From Candidatus Vondammii sp. HM_W22 (lineage in GTDB: Bacteria > Pseudomonadota > Gammaproteobacteria > Chromatiales > Chromatiaceae), in assembly GCF_022530855.2 (NCBI RefSeq), contig NZ_CP099567.1:62001-126000 (forward strand): 64,000 nucleotides of DNA. Reading direction: 5' to 3'. The position numbers and the translations under genes were made by a program. This document shows, one piece after another, positions 27,702-36,066 of this stretch; position 1 is the stretch's first letter; each line of letters begins with the position of its first letter. A model generated the notes under the pieces. The model saw nothing but the letters and a program-made list of their open reading frames with translations. It did no database searches and was not told the DNA's origin.

Positions 27702-27830
27702 ATGAGCTACCAAGAGATCTATGCGCGTTCGATGAGTGATCCCGAGGTTTTTTGGGCTGAGGCTGCCAAGGATATTGACTGGGACAGACCTTGGGACAAG
27801 GTGTTGGATGATTCCAACAAGCCGTTTTAG
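27702..27830 (+). pseudogene. N-terminal stump of a propionyl/acetyl-CoA synthetase
   Basis: After a clear ribosome site (CAGGAGAA) the ATG opens MSYQEIYARSMSDPEVFWAE and DIDWDRPWDKVLDD, the typical start of PrpE/Acs-type acyl-CoA synthetases. The frame ends at a TAG after 42 codons, and the remaining ~580 codons are gone. The same frame continues past the TAG into the epimerase gene, consistent with a deletion joining the two. Confidence 0.8.
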
Positions 27831-27914
27831 GGTCGTCTGCCGCCGGCTGTTGCCGCTGCTGAGTTGCTCGATATTTTTTTGAAACGTACCAACAATTTAG
27901 ATGGAGCCAATCTA

Positions 27915-28313
27915 ATGATCGGAAAACTAAACCATGTGGCCATTGCTGTTTCGGATCTCGATGCAGGCGTGGCTGTTTACCGGGATATTCTGGGGGCCAA
28001 GGTATCAGCTCCTCTGGAGCTGCCAGAGCATGGGGTGGTTACGGTATTTGTTGAGCTGCCCAATACTAAGATAGAGCTACCGCAACCCTTGGGTGAGGAT
28101 TCACCTATTGCCCGGTTTCTGGAGAAAAATCCAGGGGGGGGTGTTCACCATGTCTGTTACGAAGTGGAGGATATAGAGACAGCGGCAAAGCAGATGAAGG
28201 CGTCTGGTGCTCGAGTACTCGGTAAGACAAGAATCGGTGCCCACAACAAGCCTGTACTGTTTCTTCACCCGAAAGATTTCTGCGGTACTCTGGTAGAGCT
28301 TGAACAGGCGTAA
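27915..28313 (+). CDS. mce: Methylmalonyl-CoA epimerase
   Basis: The enzyme interconverts (S)- and (R)-methylmalonyl-CoA in the propionyl-CoA to succinyl-CoA route. The 132 residues start MIGKLNHVAIAVSDLDAGV, with the first metal-binding His in LNHVAIAV, then GGGVHHVCYEV with the second His, and FLHPKDFCGTLVELE with the last metal Glu; this is the VOC fold with paired beta-alpha-beta-beta-beta modules. GGAG lies ahead of the ATG. No mutase or carboxylase gene is present nearby, and the upstream acyl-CoA synthetase is destroyed, so its pathway may be partly lost or dispersed. Confidence 0.92.
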   Translation: MIGKLNHVAIAVSDLDAGVAVYRDILGAKVSAPLELPEHGVVTVFVELPNTKIELPQPLGEDSPIARFLEKNPGGGVHHVCYEVEDIETAAKQMKASGARVLGKTRIGAHNKPVLFLHPKDFCGTLVELEQA

Positions 28314-28334
28314 GTTCTAGGAAGATTCTGCTTA

Positions 28335-28619
28335 TGCAGGACAGAAAGATAAACTGACCAAGCATGCGCCAAAGGCCAAAGATTTTACCCCGAAGAAAGC
28401 CTGTCGTAATCGACAATTAACTGGACAGGAGCCATCAGCGAATCGATACAAATCGAGAACGCGCGCCAGAGTAGAGCATGCATTCGGTGTAATGAAGTAG
28501 CAGTTTGGTTTTAACAAGGTTTGCTATCGAGAGCTTGAGAAAAATACCCATTGTGTGTTTATCAAGTGTGCCTTGATTAATCGGGTACTGGCTAAGCGGC
28601 ATTTATTAGCCATATCATA
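28335..28619 (+). pseudogene. IS5-type transposase, C-terminal fragment
   Basis: Translation gives RTRARVEHAFGVMK, a stop, then QFGFNKVCYRELEKNT and an alanine/leucine-rich end. This is the conserved C-terminal region around the catalytic Glu (RVEHxFG) of IS5-family DDE transposases. The rest of the gene is absent. Confidence 0.75.
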
Positions 28620-28824
28620 GGCAAGTTGCGGCTGAAAGACCCAGAATAGCCAAAATTAAGGTCAAATCAGAGAACAACGCGGATTGTTTTTACACATATT
28701 CAAGATTGGATGACAGGTGAAGTGAAAAACTTCAATTTTTTAGACATCCTGACCTTTCCCCCCCAAAATAGAGCCATGACAAGGATGAGATTTCCAATTA
28801 GTTTGTATATTAGGAGATCTCAAC

Positions 28825-29091
28825 ATGAAGAAGAAGCGTTACAGAGAAGAGCAAATTATTGGTGCCATCAAGCAGCATGAGTCAGGGGTAAAAGTTGATG
28901 ACATTTGTCGTCAGTTCGGCATTTCAACCGGGTGCTTTTATAACTGGCGAAGCAAGTACGCCGGGATGGATGTCTCAGAAGCCAAACGGCTCAAAGAGCT
29001 TGAAAGCGAAAACAACAAGCTTAAGAAGTTACTTGCCGAGAAAATGCTTGAAGCTGAGGCGATGAAGGATGTGCTCTCAAAAAAGTGGTAA
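28825..29091 (+). CDS. IS3-family transposase OrfA
   Basis: This is the 88-residue DNA-binding part: an HTH (EEQIIGAIKQHESG through FGISTGCFYNWRSKY) followed by a leucine-zipper-like helix (LKELESENNKLKKLL). AGGAG precedes the ATG. The A6G run near 29077-29083 is the kind of slippery site used for -1 frameshifting to make the OrfAB transposase. Confidence 0.92.
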   Translation: MKKKRYREEQIIGAIKQHESGVKVDDICRQFGISTGCFYNWRSKYAGMDVSEAKRLKELESENNKLKKLLAEKMLEAEAMKDVLSKKW

Positions 29092-29114
29092 AGCCTGCTG
29101 ATAGAAAATAAATC

Positions 29115-29903
29115 GTGAGCTACCTTAAGTCGCGGTTCAAATTAAGTGAGCGTAGAGCTTGCCAATTAGTAGGCTTAAGTAGAACCGCTTTTCGGTACGT
29201 TACTCAATGGGGAAAAGATGAGCCTCTACGCAAACGGTTACTTGAGCTGGCAAAAAAGCATCCGAGTTATGGTTATTTGTTTTTACATGGCCTCCTGAGA
29301 GGAGAGGGGCTTGTGAAAAACAAGAAGCGGACCTACCGAGTCTATAACGAAGAAGGTCTTCAAGTGAGGACTAAAAAACGCAAGAAGATAATACGACCAA
29401 GAATGCCAATGATTATGCCCATTGGTAAAAATATACGCTGGTCAATGGATTTTGTCAGTGATCAGTTGGCTAATGGTCGCCGCTTTCGAGTATTTAATGT
29501 GATTGATGATTATTCAAGAGAAGTTATTGGCCAGCTCTCTGACTTCTCGATCAATGGTCACCAGGTCGCTCGTTTTTTAACTCAGGTGATTGAGCTAAGG
29601 AGCGCTCCGGATCAAATAATCTGCGACAACGGTACTGAGTTTACTAGCAAGGCGATGTTCCACTGGCAAAAAGAAAGTGGCGTTAAGCTAGGTTTTATTC
29701 GGCCAGGTAAGCCTACTCAGAATGCGTTTGTAGAAAGCTTAAACGGTAAATTCAGAAATGAATGCTTAAATCAGCATTGGTTCAGGTCCATTGATGACGC
29801 TAGACATGAAATTGATCAATGGCGAGAGCACTACAATCACGTGCGGCCTCATAGCGCATTAAATTATTTTTCACCTGTGGCCTTTGTGAATAGGGCCGCT
29901 TAG
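29115..29903 (+). CDS. IS3-family transposase OrfB (integrase core)
   Basis: The 262-residue catalytic half carries the DDE integrase fold: WSMDFVSDQLANGRRFR (first Asp), ICDNGTEF (second Asp) and NAFVESLNGKFRNECLN (Glu). The ORF opens at a GTG at 29115 but is probably made mainly as a frameshift fusion with OrfA. All catalytic residues are intact. Confidence 0.92.
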   Translation: MSYLKSRFKLSERRACQLVGLSRTAFRYVTQWGKDEPLRKRLLELAKKHPSYGYLFLHGLLRGEGLVKNKKRTYRVYNEEGLQVRTKKRKKIIRPRMPMIMPIGKNIRWSMDFVSDQLANGRRFRVFNVIDDYSREVIGQLSDFSINGHQVARFLTQVIELRSAPDQIICDNGTEFTSKAMFHWQKESGVKLGFIRPGKPTQNAFVESLNGKFRNECLNQHWFRSIDDARHEIDQWREHYNHVRPHSALNYFSPVAFVNRAA

Positions 29904-29996
29904 AATGAATTATCTCATCCAAGTCTTGGTATTAAGATGGAGGGAAGGTCAATCCCTAGGCAACAGACATTTAGATATCTACGAAAGGGTATGGAT

Positions 29997-30547
29997 AGTC
30001 GCCCCTGAATTATTCATAACAACATAATAAATATGAACTAATAATCTATTTATGAAAATAGTCTGCAAGAAAGCCCCCCTCATCATCAAAACCTTGCAAA
30101 CATGAAACCACAAAAACCGGATAACAATGCTGATTTATTCCGTTCGAAACTTTCTCAGGTCTTAAACCTCGGACACCCATTGGTGCGGTTATCCGAGAAG
30201 ATGAACGGGGGAAAACTTGAGGCTGACATTGATATCATTTACAACGAAGGTGCTGGCCAGCCTCCGTTCAAGAGAAGGCCATCACCTTTCCAACAGATGC
30301 AAAGACAGATGGCTCGTTGGCGCATAGCGTTTGACGTTGACGGGTAGCCCTTATGATGGGCATACGCTCTTGGCGGCCGCTTGAACAAGCGGAGAGTTTG
30401 AGCAACCGAAAGCTCAAGAATGCATATTGCGCATTAGGTCTACTCTGGGCCCGCGTAGGCGATGAAATTAACGTTAAGATCTGTGGCAGGCTCCCTAAGA
30501 GGGCGGCTCGATCAACCCGAAAATGGATAAAGAGGGTGTCCTGAATT
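29997..30547 (+). mobile_element. IS5-type element remnant with internal deletions
   Basis: It begins AGTCGCCCCTGAATTATTCA, matching the terminal repeat of the IS5-type copies. A frame from 30102 gives KPDNNADLFRSKLSQVLN and HPLVRLSEKMN, the N-terminus of a related transposase. Out-of-frame pieces near 30350-30540 read PYDGHTL and ICGRLPKRAARSTRKWIKR, the region after the second catalytic Asp. The middle and the right end are gone, the latter replaced by the IS256-type remnant. Confidence 0.7.
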
Positions 30548-31204
30548 CTGTGTAACTGCCTATCATTAAACCCAGACAAGGGTGAGGATAAGCACTACGA
30601 ACAAGAAAGAACTACAGGCGATCGCTCATGCGGCCGCTAAAAATATCAAGACGGAAGACGACCACAAAGACTTTCAGCAGATGCTAACCAAGATTACGAC
30701 CGAAGCGGCACTGAATGCTAAGTTAGATGATCATCTTGGCTTTGAAAGGCACGAGCAGTCCGAAGCTGACAATAACCGCAACGGCTATGCCAGTAAGACT
30801 ATCCGAACGGAATCTGGCCAGTTCGAGCTCGATACACCACGCGACAGAGCTGGGAGTTTCGAGCCCAAGCTCGTTAAAAAACACCAGCGTCGATTTACTT
30901 CCATGGACGACAGGATTATTTTCTTGTATGCCCAGGGCATGACAACACGAGAAATCGTCACGACCGTTAAAGAAATGTACGGTGCTGATGTCTCCGCCAC
31001 CTTGATTTCCAAAGTGACTGACGCTGTTATTGAACAAGTGATTGAATGGCCATCGAGTCAATGAACGGCGTGGTTCGCAAGGCAATTAAAAAACGGAAGC
31101 TATTTCCGACCGACGACTCGTCAATGAAAGTGGTGTACCTGGCGGTGCAGCAAGCATCAAAAAAATGGACCATGCCGGTTCACAATTGGAAACCAGCACT
31201 GAAT
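30548..31204 (+). mobile_element. IS256-type element remnant, copy A
   Basis: The left end CTGTGTAACTGCCT is shared with copies at 44108 and 49383. A 160-codon frame from a GTG at 30582 encodes the N-terminus of a mutator-type transposase (KKHQRRFTSMDDRIIFLYAQ, MTTREIV). After 31064 the sequence jumps to the C-terminus (VVRKAIKKRKLFPTDDS), a loss of roughly 550 bp. The right end is cut by the IS5-type copy at 31205. Unlike copies B and C it lacks the premature stop after TEDG. Confidence 0.8.
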
Positions 31205-32675
31205 AGTCGACCCTGAAATATTCATAACGCAATAATTTATATAAAATAAGCATCTAAATTTGATAAAATAAACGTCCATGAAAGGGGTAAAAGCAGAGAA
31301 AAACTGGACGAAATAGAGGTGGATAATTGAGCAAACCCAAGACAGCCAATCCCAACCAGCAAAGTTTCCTGCACCAGAACTTACTGGATCAGCTGAACCC
31401 CAAGCATCCACTTTTGCTACTGGCCAGACAGATAGACTGGTCATATTTTGATGCTGAATTTGCCCCGCTTTATTCTCATCGTGGAAAGCCCTCAAAACCC
31501 ATCCGCCTAATGGTGGGTCTCTCGATACTCAAGCATCTGGAAGACCTCAGTGACGAGGTTCTGATTCAACGCTGGATACAAAATCCCTACTACCAGAGTT
31601 TTACGGGTGAGATCGAATTCCAATGGCAACTTCCTTGTGACCCCTCCGACCTGACTTACTTCAGAAAGCGTATTGGCAACGAAGGTTTTGAAAAGGTCCT
31701 GGCTGCCTCTATCGCCTTACATCAAGAAAAGGCGATCGAAGATGAAATGTGTATCGACACTACCGTACAAGAGAAAAACATTACCTTTCCAACTGATGCA
31801 AAGCAGTACCGAAAGATACACGGGCAGTTACTCAAGATGGCCCGAGCAGAAGGTATCGTGCTCAGTCGAAGCCATGAGAAGGAAGTAAAAATTCTCAAGC
31901 TCCCCACCCGATTTGCCACACATCCGAGGAATCGTAAAAAGGCACGTAAGGCCGTCAAGCGATTAAAGACCATCAGCGGCCGATTACTGCGTGAAATACA
32001 GCGTAAGATGACCGGAGAACAACAGAAATTCTATGCAGAAAAGTTCGCCCTGTACCAGCGCATGCTGAATCAGAAGCGTGCTGATAAAAATAAGTTGTAC
32101 AGCCTACATGAACCTCATATTTACTGTATGAGCAAAGGCAAGGCCCAGCAGCGTTATGAGTTTGGCACCAAGGCATCAATCACCACCACAAGGGACGCGG
32201 GCATTGTGATTGGTGCCCTGGCTTTTGAGAAGAATGTATTTGATGGTCACACCGTACCTGAGGTCTTGGCACAGGTGAAACGTCTCATCAATCGAGTACC
32301 CAAAGTGGGTATTGCTGATCGAGGTTATCGGAGCAAATCAAAGGTTAATGACACCCAGATAGTAACGCCAAAGCCTGCCAGGAAGAATACCTCAGGAGAA
32401 GCCATGGCATTAGCCAGAAAACGTTTCAGAAGACGAGCTGGCATTGAGCCTGTGGTCACTTAAAGAGTGACCATAGGCTAAAAAGGAACTTTCTTAAAGG
32501 CTTTGCCGGGGATCAGATTAACTTGCTTATGGCGGCGGCTGCCTTCAACTTCAGAAAATGGATGAGGGAGGTTATTTTTGTGCTGAAAAATATCATGTCC
32601 ATACTGTTGTTCCTGTTTGCAAAACAGAAACAACAGTATTATTAAGTGCCTGGAATGAATATTTCAGGGTCGACT
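31205..32675 (+). mobile_element. IS5-type insertion sequence, copy 1
   Basis: Terminal repeats AGTCGACCCTGAAATATT are present at both ends, in inverted orientation. It is nearly identical to the intact copy at 45616-47090. No target duplication is seen (GAAT left, AGGT right). The left flank is an IS256 fragment and the right flank is the end of ygfA, so the DNA beside the element was probably deleted or rearranged. Confidence 0.88.
31327..32645 (+). pseudogene. IS5-type transposase, frameshifted copy
   Basis: It matches the 440-residue transposase at 45738 until residue ~376. There four bases (ATTG, present in the other copy as GTGATTGGTCAC) are missing near 32453, so the RAGIEPVIGHLK motif with the catalytic Glu region is lost and a stop follows at 32463. 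The start is a TTG at 31327. It could be mobilised in trans by the intact copy. Confidence 0.88.
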
Positions 32676-33276
32676 AGGTAATGTTGGAGGAAAATCTTTG
32701 CAGTCCATCCTCTGTGATGATGCCATGCAGTGGTATATCCCATTGCCTTCTTTCCAGGCAAGATACTCTTTGACACTCATGAGCAAGCCCTATGAGTGTT
32801 GGCTTACGCCAATGGTTTCGTTGTTTGAGGTAAGAGAGTGTGCGGTCATAGTAGCTGCCGCCCATACCCTGACGGCTGCCGCTGTTGTCAAAGGCGACTA
32901 GAGGTAACAGCACTATATCCAATCCCCATACAGGAGTGGGTTTGTGCTTTCTGATATCAGGTTCAGGTATACCGAACCTGTTTTTAATCAGCCGCTCTCT
33001 CGGGTGAAATTCTGAGAATAGTAGAGAGTTTGAAGTGCCTGGACGAAGTACCGGCAGATAGATTATTTTACCGTTTGTTCTGGCACGTTGAAGCAGCGGC
33101 TCGGGGTTCAGTTCTCCATCAGTTGCCAGATAGAGAGCAATCCGTTTGCAGCGTAGGAACAGGGATGAACAGATAAAATGCTTGGCGACGGCTTCGCTGT
33201 GGCTTTTTTTTTCATAGTCCGTGAGTTGGCGGCGCAGGAGACGTTTTTGCTTGCGTATTTCAGCTGGGGTCTGCAT
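32674..33276 (-). CDS. ygfA: 5-Formyltetrahydrofolate cyclo-ligase
   Basis: The enzyme uses ATP to convert 5-formyl-THF into 5,10-methenyl-THF, connecting to the glycine cleavage genes at 38.8 kb. From the ATG at 33276 it has 200 residues. Seen are QKRLLRRQL, the substrate region LYLATDGELNPEPLL, PVLRPG, GIPEP, and the conserved GSRQGMGGSYYDRTL motif with DIVLLPLVAFD before it. The final stop TAG uses the last two bases of the adjoining IS5-type element, so the last residues are not the ancestral ones, though the fold should be complete. 6S RNA lies directly upstream, as in many gammaproteobacteria, and may share its transcript. Confidence 0.9.
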   Translation of the reverse strand: MQTPAEIRKQKRLLRRQLTDYEKKSHSEAVAKHFICSSLFLRCKRIALYLATDGELNPEPLLQRARTNGKIIYLPVLRPGTSNSLLFSEFHPRERLIKNRFGIPEPDIRKHKPTPVWGLDIVLLPLVAFDNSGSRQGMGGSYYDRTLSYLKQRNHWRKPTLIGLAHECQRVSCLERRQWDIPLHGIITEDGLQRFSSNIT

Positions 33277-33294
33277 GGTATTGGATGTAAATAG

Positions 33295-33480
33295 ACACTC
33301 CCCACCTGTGCCGTAGTCTGCCATCGTTCTTGAACCAGTAGGTTCAAGGTCGGGAGCAACCGGGGCACCTTAGGTCTCCCGCTCAAGGCGGACACGCACA
33401 CAGCGCACCCGTTATGCCCCCTAGATATCAATTAGGCTCAAGAAAACACCCGGCTAACTTACGAACGCCGCAGGGAGTGT
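33295..33480 (-). ncRNA. ssrS: 6S RNA
   Basis: The minus strand forms a 186-nt rod: 5' ACACUCCCUGC pairs with the 3' GGGGAGUGU end, and a 3' side hairpin CUUGAACC/GGUUCAAG matches the classic 6S feature. A large internal bulge in the middle would mimic an open promoter and bind sigma-70 RNA polymerase. The position between zapA and the ygfA-type gene is the conserved gammaproteobacterial locus, and the length is close to E. coli's 184 nt. Confidence 0.93.
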
Positions 33481-33505
33481 CTGCACTAGGCTAGCGCCAA
33501 TTGAC

Positions 33506-33820
33506 TCAAAATTCCAGCTGATTCTCTTGATGCAGCGCAACTTCAATCTTATCTTGCATGTTGCGCAAGCGCAGGCTGACCGTTTTCGAAGAGTCTCCTT
33601 TGCTGTTTTTGTGCTCCAGCAGCGCGTGGGCTATGTTCAGCGCGGCCATCACGGCAATACGGTCAGTACCGATGATTTTCCTGCCTGATCGGATTTCCCG
33701 CATTTTTTCATCGAGAAATTGCGCAGAAGAGAGCAGGCTCTGCTCTTCCTCTCTGGGGCAGACTACACGGTACTCCTTTTCCAGAATATGTACGGTGACG
33801 GGGATGCTGTCCTGAGTCAC
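33506..33820 (-). CDS. zapA: Cell division protein ZapA
   Basis: ZapA bundles FtsZ filaments at midcell. The 104 residues have the N-terminal strand VTVHILEKEYRVVCP, the helix DEKMREIRSGRKIIGTDRIA with MAALNIAHALL, and a C-terminal coiled-coil segment. The ATG overlaps the stop of the upstream coiled-coil gene by 4 bases. The transcript leads into 6S RNA. Confidence 0.93.
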   Translation of the reverse strand: MTQDSIPVTVHILEKEYRVVCPREEEQSLLSSAQFLDEKMREIRSGRKIIGTDRIAVMAALNIAHALLEHKNSKGDSSKTVSLRLRNMQDKIEVALHQENQLEF

Positions 33821-34050
33821 GGGTGTGTTTCCATGGATTTAAGCCGGGTGATCATTGCCTCAACACGGCTTTTTGCCAGCTCGGTTTTTTCAATCAGTTT
33901 AGCTCTTTCGGCAATAAGATCATCCTGTTTTCCCCGGAGATTCCTGTTCTCTTCTGTTATCCGGGTTAGGTTGCGGATGAGCTCATCCACGCGAACTTCG
34001 AGGCGCCGGAGGTCCAGCTCTGTTCCAGTATTTTGATCTTCCACTCTCAT
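33817..34050 (-). CDS. ZapB-like coiled-coil protein (TIGR02449 type)
   Basis: This 77-residue protein is one long heptad-patterned helix (LEVRVDELIRNLTRITEENR through LIEKTELAKSRVEAM). Small coiled-coil proteins of this family lie next to zapA in many gammaproteobacteria and are thought to act with it in division. The ATG at 34050 is preferred over a TTG at 34059. Confidence 0.85.
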   Translation of the reverse strand: MRVEDQNTGTELDLRRLEVRVDELIRNLTRITEENRNLRGKQDDLIAERAKLIEKTELAKSRVEAMITRLKSMETHP

Positions 34051-34156
34051 AGTGCTCAATATAGGGGGCTAAGCCCAACGGGTCAACGGTATCTATCACG
34101 TATCTAATCCCATTCTCGGTTATTATGATTCGTTGAGACCCTCTTTGGATATATGA

Positions 34157-34714
34157 ATGATGTCTGATATTCCCTTGAATTACGAGCTTGTGGCGCGGCA
34201 ACTGGCCTCGGCAGATGTTGAGCTCAGCGGTGCAGAGGTGCATGGCATGCTCTGTGGGCTACTCTGCTCAGGGCGCGAAGATGCCCATGTGTGTTGGTCT
34301 GGAGAGCTGTTATCAGGCCAGGATGATGGGGACCTCCTGCTGACGGAGTGTCGTAATACATTGGATCAGATGTATCGTGAAACCTCTTCTGCCATTAATG
34401 GGCCCGGTCTGGGGTTTACCGTTTTTCTGCCGGATGATGAAACGCCGGTACAACAACGGGGAGAGGCCGTGAGCGATTGGTGCCAGGGGTTTTTGTTTGG
34501 TGTCGGCCTGAGTGGCATCGATCCTGAGGCGCAATTATCCGCGGCGACCCGGGAAGCATTGGGCGATTTTTCCGAAATCAGCCGCCTAGATGTCGCTGCT
34601 TTCGGAGAGAATGACGAAGAGGACGATGCGTTGATAGAGATAACAGAATTTCTGTGGGTTGCCGCCACGCTAGTGCATAGCGATCTTGTCAATGGTCCAA
34701 CGGAGCGCTCATGA
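34157..34714 (+). CDS. ygfB: YgfB/UPF0149 family protein
   Basis: The 185-residue protein has the family's N-terminal helix pair (SGAEVHGMLCGLLCSG near 24-39) and the central DWCQGFLFGVGLSG motif near 114-127. The C-terminus carries an acidic patch (ENDEEDDA). YgfB acts as a transcription-modulating factor in Pseudomonas; the general role is unclear. Two adjacent ATGs mark the start. The stop overlaps pepP (ATGA), the conserved ygfB-pepP-ubiH-ubiI operon. Confidence 0.9.
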   Translation: MMSDIPLNYELVARQLASADVELSGAEVHGMLCGLLCSGREDAHVCWSGELLSGQDDGDLLLTECRNTLDQMYRETSSAINGPGLGFTVFLPDDETPVQQRGEAVSDWCQGFLFGVGLSGIDPEAQLSAATREALGDFSEISRLDVAAFGENDEEDDALIEITEFLWVAATLVHSDLVNGPTERS

Positions 34715-36018
34715 CTGTTGCTGAGTATAAACGCCGCCGCCATCAGCTGATGCGTATGATGGGGTCAGGCAGTATTGCGATTCTCCCCTCTGGACCCGTG
34801 GCACGGAGAAACCGGGATGTGGATTATCCCTATCGACCAGACAGTGATTTCCACTATATGACGGGATTCCCTGAGCCTGACGCGGTCGCTGTGCTTATTC
34901 CCGGGCGCAGTCACGCAGCATATGTTCTTTTTTGCAGAGAACGGAATCCGGAAAAAGAGGTGTGGAATGGAGCCCGGGCGGGCCAGGATGGCGCCCGCGA
35001 AACCTATGCTGCCGATGACTCCTTCCCCATTGGGGATCTGGATGACATATTGCCGCGCATGCTTGAGCAGTGTGAACGGGTCTATTATGCCATGGGCTGT
35101 AATCCTGAACTGGATAAACGGATGTCGGAGTGGATTAAGGATATTCGCACCAAACCCAGAATGGAGGTTCAGGGACCTCTGGAATTTATCGCTCTGGACC
35201 ACTATCTTCACGACATGAGGCTCTACAAGAGCCGGTCCGAAATTAAGGCCATGCGCACGGCTGCAAAGATTTCGTCAAAAGCACATAAACGAGCCATGAA
35301 ATTTTGCCGTCCGGGTGTGAAAGAGTGGCAGGTCGAGGCTGAGATTGTCCACGAATGCGCCCGGGCAGGTGCCCGTGATCAAGCCTATCCTCCCATTGTC
35401 GGTGGCGGATCAAATGCTTGTATATTGCACTATATCGAAAACAGTGATGAGTTGAAGGATGGCGACCTGCTACTCATCGATGCCGGTTGCGAGTATACGT
35501 GTTATGCATCGGATATCACGCGCACTTTCCCGGTGAATGGCAAATTTACTCCTGCCCAGAAGGCTCTTTATGAATTGGTGCTGAAAGCTCAGCAGGCCGC
35601 CATTGAGAAGGTACAGCCGGGAAGTCACTGGAATGATCCCCACGATGCGGCGGTGAAAGTGATTACCAAAGGTTTGGCTGAACTCGGCATTCTGAAGGGG
35701 CGTGCATCGACGCTGATAAGAAATGAACATTATAAACAATTTTATAAGCACCGTACCGGCCATTGGCTGGGTATGGATGTTCATGATGTGGGCGACTATA
35801 AAATAGATGGCCAATGGAGGCTGCTGGAACCGGGTATGGCATTGACCATCGAGCCCGGTCTCTATATTCCAGCCGGTACCAAAGGCGTTGCCAAGAAGTG
35901 GTGGGACATTGGTATCAGGATTGAAGATGATCTGGTGGTAACAAAAGATGGTCACGATATCCTCTCCAAGGATGCGCCAAAAAAAGTAGAGGAGATCGAG
36001 GCCTTGATGGCAGGATGA
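34711..36018 (+). CDS. pepP: Xaa-Pro aminopeptidase
   Basis: PepP removes N-terminal residues next to proline, using two Mn ions. The 435 residues show the N-terminal creatinase-like domain and the pita-bread catalytic domain with metal ligands in LLIDAGCEYTCYASDITRTFP (two Asp), HRTGHWLGMDVHDVG (His), TIEPGLYIP (Glu) and GIRIEDDLVVT (Glu). All ligands are present and the length equals the E. coli enzyme. Confidence 0.95.
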   Translation: MTVAEYKRRRHQLMRMMGSGSIAILPSGPVARRNRDVDYPYRPDSDFHYMTGFPEPDAVAVLIPGRSHAAYVLFCRERNPEKEVWNGARAGQDGARETYAADDSFPIGDLDDILPRMLEQCERVYYAMGCNPELDKRMSEWIKDIRTKPRMEVQGPLEFIALDHYLHDMRLYKSRSEIKAMRTAAKISSKAHKRAMKFCRPGVKEWQVEAEIVHECARAGARDQAYPPIVGGGSNACILHYIENSDELKDGDLLLIDAGCEYTCYASDITRTFPVNGKFTPAQKALYELVLKAQQAAIEKVQPGSHWNDPHDAAVKVITKGLAELGILKGRASTLIRNEHYKQFYKHRTGHWLGMDVHDVGDYKIDGQWRLLEPGMALTIEPGLYIPAGTKGVAKKWWDIGIRIEDDLVVTKDGHDILSKDAPKKVEEIEALMAG

Positions 36019-36066
36019 TAGAAAAGGGACGCTTTGTATTTGTCAGCTGGATATCTGGCGAGAGCT

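Larger units (their letters stand above)
28750..29951 (+). mobile_element. IS3-family insertion sequence (IS407-like), apparently complete
   Basis: The 1202-bp element starts TGACCTTTCCCCCC and ends with the inverted match TGACCTTCCCTCC. It is flanked by a direct repeat ATCC (28746-28749 and 29952-29955), the 4-bp duplication usual for the IS407 group. It carries two intact reading frames with orfB in the -1 frame relative to orfA, so it may still be active. Confidence 0.9.
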
